Made by a program: the position numbers and the translations under genes. From Mesorhizobium koreense (GTDB lineage: Bacteria > Pseudomonadota > Alphaproteobacteria > Rhizobiales > Rhizobiaceae): 64,000 nucleotides of DNA. The stretch is taken from the NCBI RefSeq assembly GCF_031656215.1, contig NZ_CP134228.1:3615001-3679000 (forward strand), written 5' to 3'. Shown one piece after another: positions 42,740-52,307 of the stretch. Below the pieces are notes generated by a model, which ran no database searches, had not been told where the DNA came from, and saw only the letters and a list, made by a program, of their open reading frames with translations. Within the stretch, counting starts at the first letter, position 1. Every line of letters starts with the position of its first letter.

Positions 42740-44707
42740 TCACAATTTCGAATCGGCGCCGCTGTCTGCCTTCTCGATGGCGCCGGACACTTCCTCCGAA
42801 ACCGGAGCCCTCACGGCGTCCGTCTTTTGCATGGCCTCGGCCAACCGCGCGTCGCGGCCGTAGACGTCGTCATAGAATTGCACCTTGCCGTCCGCATCCG
42901 GCCAGGCTGTGAAATAGGCTACATAGACCGGTATCTTGACCGGAACCTTCTGCGAGGAATGGCCCTGCTTGAGCTTGGCGGCGATCGCATCGACGCTGGT
43001 GCCGAGCACGGCGGCGGCCATCTCGCGCGGCTCCTGCAGGCGCACGCAGCCATGGCTGAAAGCGCGCATGTCCCGCTTGAATAAGCTCTTCGCCGGCGTG
43101 TCATGCATATAGATGGCGTGCTTGTTCGGGAAGAGTATCTTCAATTCGCCGAGCGCATTGTCGTCGCTCGGCACCTGGCGGACGTTGTAAGGGATGTGCG
43201 TGCCATAGCGGCCCCAGTCGATGGCCGCCGAGGGGATGCGATTACCCTTCATGTCGGTGACTTCATAGCCCGCGCGGTCGAGGTAACCCGGATCGGTGAC
43301 GAGCCTGGGCAGCATCTCGTTGACGATGATCGACTGCGGAACGCCCCAATAGGGGTTGAAGACGACTTCCTCGATCTGGTCGTAGAAGAAAGTCGTCTGG
43401 TTGGTCGGCCTTCCGACCACCGCGCGCATTGAAAGGAGTTGCTGGCCATCCTTCGTGAAGGTCACGCGATAGGCCGGTTCGTTGATGAAGACATATTGAT
43501 CGCCGAGCGTGTGCGGCAGCCAGCGCATTTCTTCCAGCGCCACCGTCACCTTGGCAATCTTGTCGGCCTTCGTCTCGCCGGCCAGCACCTTCACGGTGCG
43601 CGAACCGATCACACCGTCGGCTGCAAGCCCGTTGGCCTTCTGCGCCGCCTTGATCAGCGGCACGAGGTCTTCGGAATAGGTCTCGTTCGTCGCGTTCTCT
43701 TCCAGGAGCGTGCCGTATTCCGTCTTGAAGGCGTCATCCGCCTTTTGCGAGATGAGTTCCAGGATCTTCGGGAAATCGGGGTCGGTACCGCCCGGCTTCA
43801 AAAGCAGGTCGGGCCGGACGACGATGTCGTTTTCCGAACTGTCGCGAAGCGCGGCAAGCTCGGTCCTGAGTTGCTGGTATTGCGGCGCCTGTGGATGTTT
43901 TGCCTCGAGATATTCGCGCGCCTCGAAGGTGTGCGAAAGGTCGGTAAGCACCGCCACCATGTCGAGCGGCTTTACCGGCAGGTCGTAATATTCGGACATG
44001 CGGTCAGGAGCGACCCTGCCGTCGTAGGCATCATGGACGTAGCGCAGGACGCGCGCCGACAATTCCACCTCGAAGCGCGTCAATTCGCGCATGCGGCCGG
44101 CCGTGTCGTCGATGGAAAAAGCCGTCGACGGAACAGTGACGGCATAGTCGGCCGGATTGAGCCCGTAGCTCGCCGCTTCGCCGAGCACCCTGAGCGCCTC
44201 CTTGGCGCGGCTGTTCGGGCCGAAGCCGCTGACCCAGATGAAATCCGGATTCTTCGAATAGTAGTCGTTCAGCGCCTTGGCTACGTCCTTGGTGGCGTAA
44301 AGACCGAAGTCTGCCAGTGTCGCACGCGCCTCCTCGAACCCGCTTGCCTGGAGGGAAGGCTGGAACGTGGTCTCATGCTCCGCCTTGATGACAGGCGTGA
44401 AATCGACGCGGACAAGCGGATCCGGCTTGTAGGCGCGGTAGGTCGGACCGCTGATCTTGACAAGCTTCCGCGGCGCCGTCGGCTGAGCGGCGGGCTCCTC
44501 CCGGGAATCGCGCCGGTCATAGCGGCCGTTCCACTGATAGCGGCCGCGGTCGGGCATCGAGTCGTAACGTTCGCCGCGCTCGTAGCGGTGAGCGCCGAAA
44601 AGCCGCTCGAAAAGATTCTGCGCCGACGCGCTGGAGGTGCCCATCGCAATCGTGACGCCAAGCACCAGAAAAGGCAGCGCCGCGATGCGGCGTCGAAAAA
44701 CTTTCAC
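42740..44707 (-). CDS. L,D-transpeptidase, YcbB/LdtD-like
   Basis: A 655-residue periplasmic protein with a signal anchor (RRIAALPFLVLGVTIAMG, cleavage near SSASA). A central peptidoglycan-binding-like segment contains GLAADGVIGSRTVKVL (about 365-385). The YkuD catalytic domain ends with SHGCVRLQEP, nucleophile Cys554, with the upstream His in YMHDTPAKSLF. It makes 3-3 cross-links in peptidoglycan and/or attaches lipoproteins. GTG start at 44707 with AGGTGA upstream. The domain order and length fit the long YcbB type. Confidence 0.88.
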   Translation of the reverse strand: MKVFRRRIAALPFLVLGVTIAMGTSSASAQNLFERLFGAHRYERGERYDSMPDRGRYQWNGRYDRRDSREEPAAQPTAPRKLVKISGPTYRAYKPDPLVRVDFTPVIKAEHETTFQPSLQASGFEEARATLADFGLYATKDVAKALNDYYSKNPDFIWVSGFGPNSRAKEALRVLGEAASYGLNPADYAVTVPSTAFSIDDTAGRMRELTRFEVELSARVLRYVHDAYDGRVAPDRMSEYYDLPVKPLDMVAVLTDLSHTFEAREYLEAKHPQAPQYQQLRTELAALRDSSENDIVVRPDLLLKPGGTDPDFPKILELISQKADDAFKTEYGTLLEENATNETYSEDLVPLIKAAQKANGLAADGVIGSRTVKVLAGETKADKIAKVTVALEEMRWLPHTLGDQYVFINEPAYRVTFTKDGQQLLSMRAVVGRPTNQTTFFYDQIEEVVFNPYWGVPQSIIVNEMLPRLVTDPGYLDRAGYEVTDMKGNRIPSAAIDWGRYGTHIPYNVRQVPSDDNALGELKILFPNKHAIYMHDTPAKSLFKRDMRAFSHGCVRLQEPREMAAAVLGTSVDAIAAKLKQGHSSQKVPVKIPVYVAYFTAWPDADGKVQFYDDVYGRDARLAEAMQKTDAVRAPVSEEVSGAIEKADSGADSKL

Positions 44708-45033
44708 AATTTCACCTGTCGCGAACAGAATTGGCTGAAAGGATACGGAACGGGCACAAGCCCGCCCTCCCCGTCACCGCCCGAACACCGATACAAAACA
44801 AGGCCGTCATCCGTCCGGGTAGCATTGCAGGATACGTCCCATTAAGCATAGCGATTCATTGCCGGGACGTTAAGCGCCCGGCCCACAATGGGCCTGATGC
44901 GTGCCATTTCGATCACAATCTGTTGACGCCGCCCGCGGCATTTCGCGGTTCCCGTCCAACAAACGAAAGGATGGTCCTTGTTTCGGCGATCAAGGCAGGC
45001 AATCCTTTGCCAACCGAAATGAAAGGATCGCAT
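44708..45033. other. Divergent intergenic region
   Basis: It separates the leftward L,D-transpeptidase and the rightward rhodanese gene. A 6-bp inverted repeat GCCGGG...CCCGGC lies at 44861-44882, and TTGACG near 44923 could be a -35 element. No further gene is supported; an upstream extension of the rhodanese reading frame has no ribosome binding site. Confidence 0.4.
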
Positions 45034-45435
45034 ATGCCCACGATGAAGAAAGGCTCCAAGGCGCTGGTCGATGAAGCCAACGCCGAGATCGAAGCGGTAA
45101 CGCCCGCCGAAGCGGCCGACCTCGCCAAGAGCGACGACGTCCTTCTTGTCGACATACGCGATGTCAGGGAATTGCAGCGAGAAGGCAAGATCCCCGGCGC
45201 GATCCATGCGCCGCGCGGCATGCTCGAATTCTGGGTCGATCCCGATAGCCCCTACCACAAGGAGGTATTCTCCTCCGGCAAGACCTTCATCTTTTTCTGC
45301 GCCGGCGGCCTGCGCTCCGCGCTCGCCACAAAGGCCGTCCAGGACATGGGGCTGACGCCCGTCAAGCACATAGAAGGCGGCTTCGGCGCCTGGCGGGCGG
45401 CCGGCCTGCCGATCGAAGCGGTACCGACCAAATAG
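45034..45435 (+). CDS. Rhodanese-like domain protein
   Basis: A 133-residue single-domain rhodanese. The strand VLLVDIRDVRELQREGKIPGA and active-site loop FFCAGGLRSALAT are typical; the Cys in CAGGLRS is the sulfur-carrying residue. Cytoplasmic, no signal peptide. AAAGGA lies upstream of the ATG at 45034. It probably transfers sulfur or acts as a sulfide/thiol handling protein. moaA lies 184 bases downstream on the same strand, but a shared transcript is uncertain. Confidence 0.87.
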   Translation: MPTMKKGSKALVDEANAEIEAVTPAEAADLAKSDDVLLVDIRDVRELQREGKIPGAIHAPRGMLEFWVDPDSPYHKEVFSSGKTFIFFCAGGLRSALATKAVQDMGLTPVKHIEGGFGAWRAAGLPIEAVPTK

Positions 45436-45619
45436 GCGCGGTAATCGAATCCTCTGGCATAAACGGCCCGAGTTGCCTTTCCAGCCGACATGGTGCTAGG
45501 CCATGACCTTCGTACGGCTTGAAACCGTTCCGGCGAAGCCCGACATTCCCCAAAATTGGGCCTAACGGAATGGGGCCTGATGGTAAGTCGGTCGGGTCGG
45601 TGAAGAACCGGGGCAGGAT

Positions 45620-46630
45620 ATGAGTTTCGACACGAGCGGCATGATCGATCCCTTCGGGCGCGCCATCAGCTATCTGCGCGTCTCCGTGACCGACCGCTGC
45701 GATTTCCGCTGCACCTATTGCATGGCGGAGGATATGACCTTCCTGCCGAAGCGGGATCTGCTTTCGCTGGAAGAACTCGACCGCCTTTGCACGGTCTTCA
45801 TCGAGAAGGGCGTAAGGAAGCTGAGGCTGACCGGCGGCGAGCCGCTTGTGCGCAAGAACGTGATGCATCTGGTGCGCTCGCTTTCCCGGCACCTCGGAAA
45901 CGGCGCGCTGGACGAATTGACGCTGACCACCAACGGCTCGCAACTGTCACGCTTCGCCGACGAACTCGCCGGCTGTGGGGTAAAGCGGATCAATGTCTCG
46001 CTCGATACGCTCGACCCGACGAAGTTTCATGCCGTCACGCGCTGGGGCAATCTAGACAAGGTCATGCAGGGCATCGAGGCCGCGGACCGTGCCGGCCTCA
46101 GGATCAAGCTTAACGCGGTCGCTCTCAAGGGCTTCAACGATGCTGAATTGCCGGAACTCATGCGCTGGGCGCACGGACGCGGCATGGACTTGACTGTCAT
46201 CGAGACCATGCCGATGGGCGAGATCGACGCCGACCGCACCGATCAATACCTGCCGCTCTCCTTGCTGCGCGCCGAACTCGAGCGCCGGTTCACGCTCACC
46301 GACATTCCCTACAAGACCGGCGGGCCGGCCCGCTATGTCGAGGTGAAGGAGACGGGCGGTCGGCTCGGCTTCATCACACCGATGACCCATAATTTCTGCG
46401 AAAGCTGCAATCGGGTGCGGCTGACCTGTACGGGAACCCTTTATATGTGCCTCGGCCAGGATGACGCCGCAGACCTGAGGACGCCGCTTCGCCAATCGGA
46501 GGGGAACGAACTTCTCTCCCGGGCGATCGACGAGGCGATCGGACGCAAGCCGAAGGGCCACGATTTCGTCATCGACCGTAATACGCACCGCCCCGCAGTA
46601 GCCCGCCACATGAGCGTCACCGGCGGCTAG
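45620..46630 (+). CDS. moaA: GTP 3',8-cyclase MoaA (molybdenum cofactor biosynthesis)
   Basis: A 336-residue radical-SAM enzyme. The N-terminal Fe4S4 motif is CDFRCTYC (27-34), the C-terminal cluster cysteines are in [15 protein letters not shown], and the chain ends in the conserved Gly-Gly (VTGG). It converts GTP to 3',8-cyclo-7,8-dihydro-GTP, the first step of molybdopterin synthesis. GCAGGAT precedes the ATG. moaC and moaE are not nearby; mobB lies 4 kb downstream. Confidence 0.95.
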   Translation: MSFDTSGMIDPFGRAISYLRVSVTDRCDFRCTYCMAEDMTFLPKRDLLSLEELDRLCTVFIEKGVRKLRLTGGEPLVRKNVMHLVRSLSRHLGNGALDELTLTTNGSQLSRFADELAGCGVKRINVSLDTLDPTKFHAVTRWGNLDKVMQGIEAADRAGLRIKLNAVALKGFNDAELPELMRWAHGRGMDLTVIETMPMGEIDADRTDQYLPLSLLRAELERRFTLTDIPYKTGGPARYVEVKETGGRLGFITPMTHNFCESCNRVRLTCTGTLYMCLGQDDAADLRTPLRQSEGNELLSRAIDEAIGRKPKGHDFVIDRNTHRPAVARHMSVTGG

Positions 46631-46706
46631 GCACAGCGTCACGCTTGATCGGCATTTCCCCCGCGGCGAATTGAATTTACGCCGTTGGCCCTCGCAATCC
46701 CTATTT

Positions 46707-46732
46707 CTGTACATACATAAATTGTTGTGCAG
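46707..46732 (+). promoter_or_regulatory. Inverted repeat upstream of brnT-brnA
   Basis: CTGTACA and TGTGCAG form an imperfect 7-bp dyad with a 12-base AT-rich spacer, 26-52 bases before the brnT start codon. BrnA antitoxins autorepress, so this is a reasonable operator candidate. Confidence 0.45.
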
Positions 46733-46758
46733 GCGGTTAGATAGGGGTACAAAACCTC

Positions 46759-47043
46759 GTGAAAGCGCCCCACCACTTCACTGCCGATCCGGTCAAGAAC
46801 GCTCGCAATCTTACCGCACGCGGCATCGATCTGATCCATGGGGCGAAGGCTTTCGATTTTGGAACGGCGGTTTCAGCCGTCGATGATCGGAAGGATTATG
46901 GCGAGGTCAGGGAAGTCGCAGCAGGCTTTATCGGTCCGCGTCTTCACATCCTCGTCTTTACGATGCGCGGCGGTACCTGCCACGTGATTTCGCTACGCAA
47001 GGCCAACAAGCGGGAGATCAGGCGATATGTCGAAAAGACCTGA
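46759..47043 (+). CDS. brnT: BrnT-family toxin
   Basis: A 94-residue RelE-fold ribonuclease toxin of the BrnT/DUF497 family. The segments DPVKNARNLTARGIDL, YGEVREVAAGFI and VFTMRGGTCHVISLRKANKRE show the family layout, although the usual HG-I-D is RGID here. GTG start at 46759. Its 3' end overlaps brnA by 17 bases; toxin-first order is usual for this system. Confidence 0.88.
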   Translation: MKAPHHFTADPVKNARNLTARGIDLIHGAKAFDFGTAVSAVDDRKDYGEVREVAAGFIGPRLHILVFTMRGGTCHVISLRKANKREIRRYVEKT

Positions 47044-47320
47044 CTGGAACGAAGCGCGGCGAAAGGCGCTTCAGGCACTCGCGGAAATGAGCGGGGAAGA
47101 GGACGCGGCGATTACGGCCGATGCAAACGCGGACCCTGACAACCCGCCGGCCGATGATCTCATTGCCCGCCGTGGGCGCGGCCGGCCGCCGCTCGACCAT
47201 CCGAAACAGCGCATTCAGTTGCGCGTTGACGAGGATGTGCTCGAACGCTTCAAGGCCGGCGGCACAGGCTGGCAAACGCGCATGAACAGCGCACTACGCA
47301 AGGCGGCCGGTCTGGAATAA
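47027..47320 (+). CDS. brnA: BrnA-family antitoxin
   Basis: A 97-residue antitoxin. Residues 50-60 contain RRGRGRPPLDHPKQ, followed by the ribbon-helix-helix IQLRVDEDVLERFKAGGTGWQ and MNSALRKAAG, which form the DNA-binding dimer. GGAGATC lies nine bases before the ATG. It neutralises BrnT and probably represses the operon through the dyad at 46707. Confidence 0.88.
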   Translation: MSKRPDWNEARRKALQALAEMSGEEDAAITADANADPDNPPADDLIARRGRGRPPLDHPKQRIQLRVDEDVLERFKAGGTGWQTRMNSALRKAAGLE

Positions 47321-47370
47321 GCCTCCATTATGTCTCTTCGGAGCAGGCTGCGCCTTCAGGCCGACGCGTC

Positions 47371-49320
47371 TCAATGCACCGGCGCGACGGCGCGGTTCGG
47401 GCTCTGCTGCTGCGGCCAGAACACTTCCCATCCGGCCTTGACGGCGGTGCCGTCCTGGATGTGGAGCACGCTGTCGTAGAACTCCACCCCGCCATGCGAG
47501 CGCGGCGGCTCGCTTTCGTGCATGACGCTGATGACGGTCGCCTCGGCGCAATTGTCCTTGATCGCCTGATGGAAGGCGATGCGCGCCTCCGGGTCGAGCG
47601 CGCCGGTCGCTTCATCGAGGAAAAGGAGGCCCGGCTTGTGCAGCAATATGCGCGCCAGCATCAGTTTCTGCTTCTGGCCGCCTGAGAGGACCTGGTCCCA
47701 CGGCTTGCCGGCGCACGTCTCGTCGCTGAGGAATTCGATGAAGTCGCCGATCCCCGCCTTGTGGAGCGCGGCTGCGACGCGTGCGTCGGAAAACAGTTCG
47801 TCGTCGTCCGGCAGGCAGACGAGTTGCTTCAGCGACAATGCCTGCAGCTTGATGTCCTGTGACGCATAGAAGGCGCCGACGCCCTGCGGGTAGACGATAT
47901 CCCCTCGCCCGTAGGCCCAAAGCCCGTTCAGCGCCTTTAGCAGGCTCGTCTTGCCGCAACCCGAATCGCCCTTGATGAAGGTCCATTCGCCCGGCTTGAA
48001 GCGAAGGCCGGTGGCCGTCAGGAACGGCGCTACCTCGTCGCCCTTGTGCATGAGTTCGAGCTTGCGGACGGTAAGCCCGAAGCGGGCGTTCTGGCGGCCG
48101 TAGTGGAAATCCGAAAGCCCCGTCGATCGATAGAACTCGGCAGGATGGCGGACCTTCTCGATCGCTTCGGCCAGATCCGTCACGCGCCTGCTATTGGCCC
48201 GCAGCGTGGCGATGGCGGGCATGACGTGGATGAACCAGGAGCATTGGGAAATCAGCGAATTAACCAGTTCGGCGCCGGTGATGTAGGAGCGCAGGCTGAT
48301 CTTCTCGTTGATGTACGGGATGAGCCCCGGAGCATAGGCCACCATGCGCGCGGCGAAAAAGTCGTAGACGTGCTGGAAGGAGGTATAGACCGCGCTGACC
48401 TTGTTGAGTTTGGCCCAGTTGCGATCGATATCGACATAGAGCCGGTCGTGCATCGTCTTCTGCACCTTCTCGCCGCAGGAAGCCGCCACCTGGAAGCTGC
48501 GCCGGAAGAGCGTCGTCAACTCGCCGCGATAGCTGCCTTCGGCCTGCTGCATGGCGATGTTGATGAATTCGAGGATACGGCCGAGCCTGACGGCGACATA
48601 GGTGTTGAGCGGGACATAGATGGCGACGGCGGCGAAGGCGAGGACTGCGCTGCCATACATGCCGAGGAATTCGAGCCCGTGCACGGGCGCGGATGTTTCG
48701 AGCAGGCGCTGGCCGACGAAGAACAGCGACGTCAGCACGCTCAATACGCCCATGGCGAGGCCGATCGCGCCACCGGTCATACCCTTGATCGATTCCTGAA
48801 CGCGCTGATCGATATTGTCCGGCGCCTTGTCGTCGTCGCCCGTCCCGTGCTGGACATGGAAATGCGTGTGGCTGTCGCTCAGGAGCGCTTCGTTGAAGCG
48901 GCCGTTGAGCCAGCCGCGCCAGCGTCGATGAAGCGTCGCGGAAATATAGCCGCGCACCCCGTTGAAACCGGCATCCTTGATCACGACCAGAAGAAGCAGC
49001 ATGCCCGCACTGGAAAGGACCGCGGTCAGCGGCGAACTGTTGTTCCTGTCGTGAAAGAAGGCGATGGCGTTGACGAGTTCACCGGAGGATTCGGCGATCC
49101 AGACGCTTGCCTTGCTCACCAGCGCCGTCAGGACCGCGATGAACAGGGTAAGGGTCCACGCTTCCCTCCAGTGGTCGGAGAACCAGTAGGCCCGCATCAA
49201 CCCCCAGAACGTCCGCATCGAGGATACAGGAGTAGCGTCGGACTTCTCGCCGAAGGCAAATAGCCGTCCACCCTTTGATCGCATCCGATGCAGTTCCGCT
49301 CTGAGCGTCCGAATCACCAC
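47371..49320 (-). CDS. ABC transporter, fused permease-ATPase, SbmA/BacA/ExsE-like
   Basis: A 649-residue half-transporter. The N-terminal half holds about six helices with the SbmA/BacA family region (FNGVRGYISATLHRRWRGWLNGR), and the C-terminal ATPase has Walker A GDSGCGKTSLL, signature LSGGQKQKLMLARIL and Walker B LLFLDEATGALD. Such proteins (ABCD4, YddA, rhizobial ExsE) move peptides, cobalamin or fatty acyl compounds. GTG start at 49320. It is convergent with brnA and stands alone. The substrate is not resolved. Confidence 0.85.
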   Translation of the reverse strand: MVIRTLRAELHRMRSKGGRLFAFGEKSDATPVSSMRTFWGLMRAYWFSDHWREAWTLTLFIAVLTALVSKASVWIAESSGELVNAIAFFHDRNNSSPLTAVLSSAGMLLLLVVIKDAGFNGVRGYISATLHRRWRGWLNGRFNEALLSDSHTHFHVQHGTGDDDKAPDNIDQRVQESIKGMTGGAIGLAMGVLSVLTSLFFVGQRLLETSAPVHGLEFLGMYGSAVLAFAAVAIYVPLNTYVAVRLGRILEFINIAMQQAEGSYRGELTTLFRRSFQVAASCGEKVQKTMHDRLYVDIDRNWAKLNKVSAVYTSFQHVYDFFAARMVAYAPGLIPYINEKISLRSYITGAELVNSLISQCSWFIHVMPAIATLRANSRRVTDLAEAIEKVRHPAEFYRSTGLSDFHYGRQNARFGLTVRKLELMHKGDEVAPFLTATGLRFKPGEWTFIKGDSGCGKTSLLKALNGLWAYGRGDIVYPQGVGAFYASQDIKLQALSLKQLVCLPDDDELFSDARVAAALHKAGIGDFIEFLSDETCAGKPWDQVLSGGQKQKLMLARILLHKPGLLFLDEATGALDPEARIAFHQAIKDNCAEATVISVMHESEPPRSHGGVEFYDSVLHIQDGTAVKAGWEVFWPQQQSPNRAVAPVH

Positions 49321-49526
49321 ATTCCCGTCCCCAAGCCTTGATGGACGCTATCATGAACTCAAATTACACGAATTAATTTTTAGTGAAGTTGTATTAACGA
49401 CCGGTTTCTTTCAGGCCGGTGTTGCATCTCGGTCGCACCACAATCGGTCGACCGGCCCAGCCAACTGACCGCCGCATAAGCCGTTTGCATTACATCGGGA
49501 TGACGGTGCCGTGCGGGGATGCTTCT

Positions 49527-50474
49527 TCAGGCGCTGCGCTTGGCCTGCCTGAAATCGTCGAGGATGACGCGTTCGGCCGCGATTTCCGAGAAGAGGAAAT
49601 CGCGGAAGGCCCGGATCTTGGGTTCGGCCAGCCGTTCGGGAAGGCAGCAGAAATAGAAGCCGGCCTGGGCCGGCACCATCAGGTCGAAAGGCGCGACGAG
49701 CCGACCCGACGCGATGTCGCGCATCGACAGCGTCAGCCGTCCGAGCACGATGCCGGCGCCGTCGAGCGCTGCTTCGAGCGCATGGTCGGCATGAGAGAAG
49801 CGCGGCCCCCGCGTGGGATCGACGTTGGTAACGCGCGCGCGCCGAAGCCAGTCGGCCCAACTCACAGCGTTGATGATGAAGTTTGCCGAATCGTCGTGAA
49901 GCAGCGCGACACGGCCCAGATCCTCCGGCCGCAGGTGACCGCCCAACTGCTCCAGAAGGCGCGGGCTGATGAGCGGCAGGACATGCTCGTCGGCAAGCCT
50001 TTCCACGTGGAGGCCGGGATAGTTGCCGCCGCCGAACCGGATGGACAGATCGACCTCGTCCGAACGAAAATCGGTCAGCTTGAGGTTGGCGGAGATACGG
50101 ATATCGATCTCCGGGTAGCGCTCAAGAAACTTGTGCAGTCTTGGCGACAACCATTTGGCGGCGAAGGCCGGCCCGGTGGATACGGTGAGCACGTTGGCCG
50201 GCGCCGGCCCCTTCAGGCGCCCCATGGCCTCGGCGAGGCGCTCGAAGGCGTCATGGACGCCGGGCGCGATGCGCTCGCCCGCATCGGTCAGCCTGACCGC
50301 CCGGTTCAGGCGCACGAAGAGCGGAACCTGTAAAAAATCCTCGAGCTGCCTGATCTGGTAGGAAAGCGCCGACGGCGTGACGTTGAGTTCCTCGGCGGCC
50401 TTCTGGAAGCTCATATGCCGCGCCGCGACCTCGAAAGCGCGAAGCGAGTTGAGCGGTGGCAGGCGATAGGCCAT
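49527..50474 (-). CDS. LysR-family regulator (GcvA-like)
   Basis: A 315-residue regulator: N-terminal winged helix (LRAFEVAARHMSFQKAAEELNVTPSALSYQI-type, residues 9-40) and a C-terminal periplasmic-binding-like effector domain. The VTPSALSYQIRQLED recognition region is typical of the GcvA/AmpR group. The ATG at 50474 is chosen because the longer reading lacks a ribosome binding site. Its upstream region abuts the mobA remnant on the opposite strand. Target unknown. Confidence 0.87.
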   Translation of the reverse strand: MAYRLPPLNSLRAFEVAARHMSFQKAAEELNVTPSALSYQIRQLEDFLQVPLFVRLNRAVRLTDAGERIAPGVHDAFERLAEAMGRLKGPAPANVLTVSTGPAFAAKWLSPRLHKFLERYPEIDIRISANLKLTDFRSDEVDLSIRFGGGNYPGLHVERLADEHVLPLISPRLLEQLGGHLRPEDLGRVALLHDDSANFIINAVSWADWLRRARVTNVDPTRGPRFSHADHALEAALDGAGIVLGRLTLSMRDIASGRLVAPFDLMVPAQAGFYFCCLPERLAEPKIRAFRDFLFSEIAAERVILDDFRQAKRSA

Positions 50475-50669
50475 CAATTCAATTGTCTTTAATCGGCAAT
50501 ACAAGCTACGCGCTCGCCCGCATTGCCGCAAGCGGGCGGCAGAGAGCCTTCCGGCTTATGCCGAACGGGTGACGTTTGCCGGCAACCGTCGTATTGCGAA
50601 CCGAACGCGATGAAGGATGTATGACGACCATGACGAACCCACCTCTCGCCGAGTTGGAAGCCCCGACTT

Positions 50670-50789
50670 CGGCGTTCGGCTCGTTTCGGTCCCACCGACA
50701 TCGGCGGGCGCGGTCTCGATCCCTTCTTCAACATCGACACACCGGCGGATATGGAAGAGACGGAACAGTTGCCGGCAGGGGAAATATGA
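50670..50789 (+). pseudogene. 3' remnant of mobA
   Basis: In the frame ending at TGA 50787-50789 the sequence reads FGPTDIGGRGLDPFFNIDTP followed by ADMEETEQ. This is the conserved C-terminal tail of MobA (DPFFNxNTPxDL). Upstream stops at 50622 and 50631 close the frame and no other part of mobA is seen; the LysR gene occupies the place. The remnant stops one base before mobB, showing a former mobA-mobB operon. Confidence 0.72.
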
Positions 50790-50790
50790 G

Positions 50791-51297
50791 ATGACAATGC
50801 GCGTATTCGGCGTCACCGGCTGGAAGAATTCCGGCAAGACGACGCTGGTCGAGGCGCTGGTGCGCGAATTGACAGGGCGCGGCTGGCGTGTGGCGACCGT
50901 CAAGCACGCGCATCACGATTTCGACATCGACAAGGAAGGGACCGATTCCTTCCGGCATCGTAAGGCCGGCGCGAAGGAGGTGGCGATCGTCTCGGGACGC
51001 CGCTGGGCACTGATGCACGAATTGGGAGAGGAAGGAGAACCGACGCTCGAAGACGTGCTTTCCCGCCTTTCGCCCGCGGACCTCGTCCTGATCGAGGGTT
51101 ACAAGCGCGGTTCGCACCGCAAGATCGAGACCCGTCGGCTGGAGGCGAAGGACAGAAGCCCGCTTACTGCGACCGATCCCAACATCGCGGCGATCGCGGC
51201 GGATCATCCTGTGCCCGGAGAGACCGTGCCTGTTTTCGATCTCCACGATATCGCCGGGATCGCGGATTTAATCGAACGGGAGACTGGGCTCAAATGA
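50791..51297 (+). CDS. mobB: Molybdopterin-guanine dinucleotide biosynthesis protein MobB
   Basis: A 168-residue P-loop GTPase with GWKNSGKTTLVEALV at 9-23, the VKHAHHDFDIDKEGTDS segment, and VLIEGYKRGSHRKIE near 105-118, all MobB hallmarks. It binds molybdopterin/GTP and assists MobA. GGCAGGGGAA precedes the ATG at 50791. Its usual partner mobA is reduced to a tail upstream, so an intact mobA is expected elsewhere in the genome. Confidence 0.92.
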   Translation: MTMRVFGVTGWKNSGKTTLVEALVRELTGRGWRVATVKHAHHDFDIDKEGTDSFRHRKAGAKEVAIVSGRRWALMHELGEEGEPTLEDVLSRLSPADLVLIEGYKRGSHRKIETRRLEAKDRSPLTATDPNIAAIAADHPVPGETVPVFDLHDIAGIADLIERETGLK

Positions 51298-51455
51298 GCG
51301 GAGCCGCCATGCATCATGAATCCGTTTCGATGCAGGGATTTACGGTTGCATTTTCACCGAAGCCGATGGGAATATCCGCGCCCGTCGCACCGTGACGCCG
51401 CTAGCCGGGTGCGGCCTGAGCGGCCAGTGCCGATGCAGCGTTCAAAAGGACGTAT

Positions 51456-52238
51456 ATGAGAATCCTCAGAGACATATGTCTGGTGGCTGCCGCTATCGCG
51501 GCCCTCACGTCCGCGGTAAGTGCCGCCACGCCCGAGCTGAAGCTTACGATCGGCACGGAAGGCGCCTATCCGCCCTTCAACAGCGTCGGCCCGGACGGCA
51601 GCCTCGTCGGCTTCGACATCGACATCGCCAAGGCGCTGTGCGCGGAGATGGGGGCTGACTGCACCTTCGTGACGCAGGACTGGCAAGGCATCATTCCTGC
51701 CCTTCAGTCCGGCCGGTTCGATGCCATCGTTTCATCGATGGCAATCACCGACGAACACAAAAAGAAGGTCGACTTCACCCATGCCTATTACCGGACGACG
51801 CCGGCAATCGTGGTACGGAAGGATTCGACGCTCGCCGGCGTGGCGCCGGAGGATATGACAGGCCGGACGCTCGGTGTCAGGGGATCGACCATTCATTCCA
51901 GATACGCCAGGGCGAAATACAAGCAGAGCGATATCCGTACCTACCCGACGATTGCGGGCTACGAGCACGACCTTGCGGAAGGCCAACTCGACGCGGCGAT
52001 GGACGGCCGGATCGTGCTCGACACATGGCTGAAGACCGATGCCGGCCAGTGCTGCCGTCTACTGGGCATGATCAAGCCCGACCCCGGGTTGCATGGCCAG
52101 GGCGCCGGCATCGCGGTGCGCAAGGGCGACACCGATCTGGTCAACAGGTTCAACGCGGCGATCGCCGCCATCCGCACCAACGGAACGTATAAGAGGATCA
52201 ACGACAAATATTTCGATTTCGATATTTACGGCGACTGA
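51456..52238 (+). CDS. Polar amino acid ABC transporter binding protein (family 3)
   Basis: A 260-residue periplasmic protein with signal peptide (DICLVAAAIAALTSAVSAATP, cleavage after SAA). The family motif LVGFDIDIAKALCAEMG and FDAIVSSMAITDEHKKKVDFT are those of lysine/arginine/ornithine-type binding proteins. Permease and ATPase genes are not adjacent, so it is an orphan that may serve a transporter elsewhere. It is 70 bases upstream of an oxidoreductase on the same strand. Confidence 0.87.
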   Translation: MRILRDICLVAAAIAALTSAVSAATPELKLTIGTEGAYPPFNSVGPDGSLVGFDIDIAKALCAEMGADCTFVTQDWQGIIPALQSGRFDAIVSSMAITDEHKKKVDFTHAYYRTTPAIVVRKDSTLAGVAPEDMTGRTLGVRGSTIHSRYARAKYKQSDIRTYPTIAGYEHDLAEGQLDAAMDGRIVLDTWLKTDAGQCCRLLGMIKPDPGLHGQGAGIAVRKGDTDLVNRFNAAIAAIRTNGTYKRINDKYFDFDIYGD

Positions 52239-52307
52239 GCGCGGCATCGCGCGGCAGCGGCGCCGCAGGATTTGTATCTGTCACTATTGGAATGAGGAAA
52301 TGAGAGA

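Noticed and set aside
45436-45619. Possible molybdenum-cofactor riboswitch upstream of moaA
   Set aside because: The leader contains small inverted repeats (for example CATGG...CCATG) but I could not match the Moco RNA consensus; a covariance-model search would decide.
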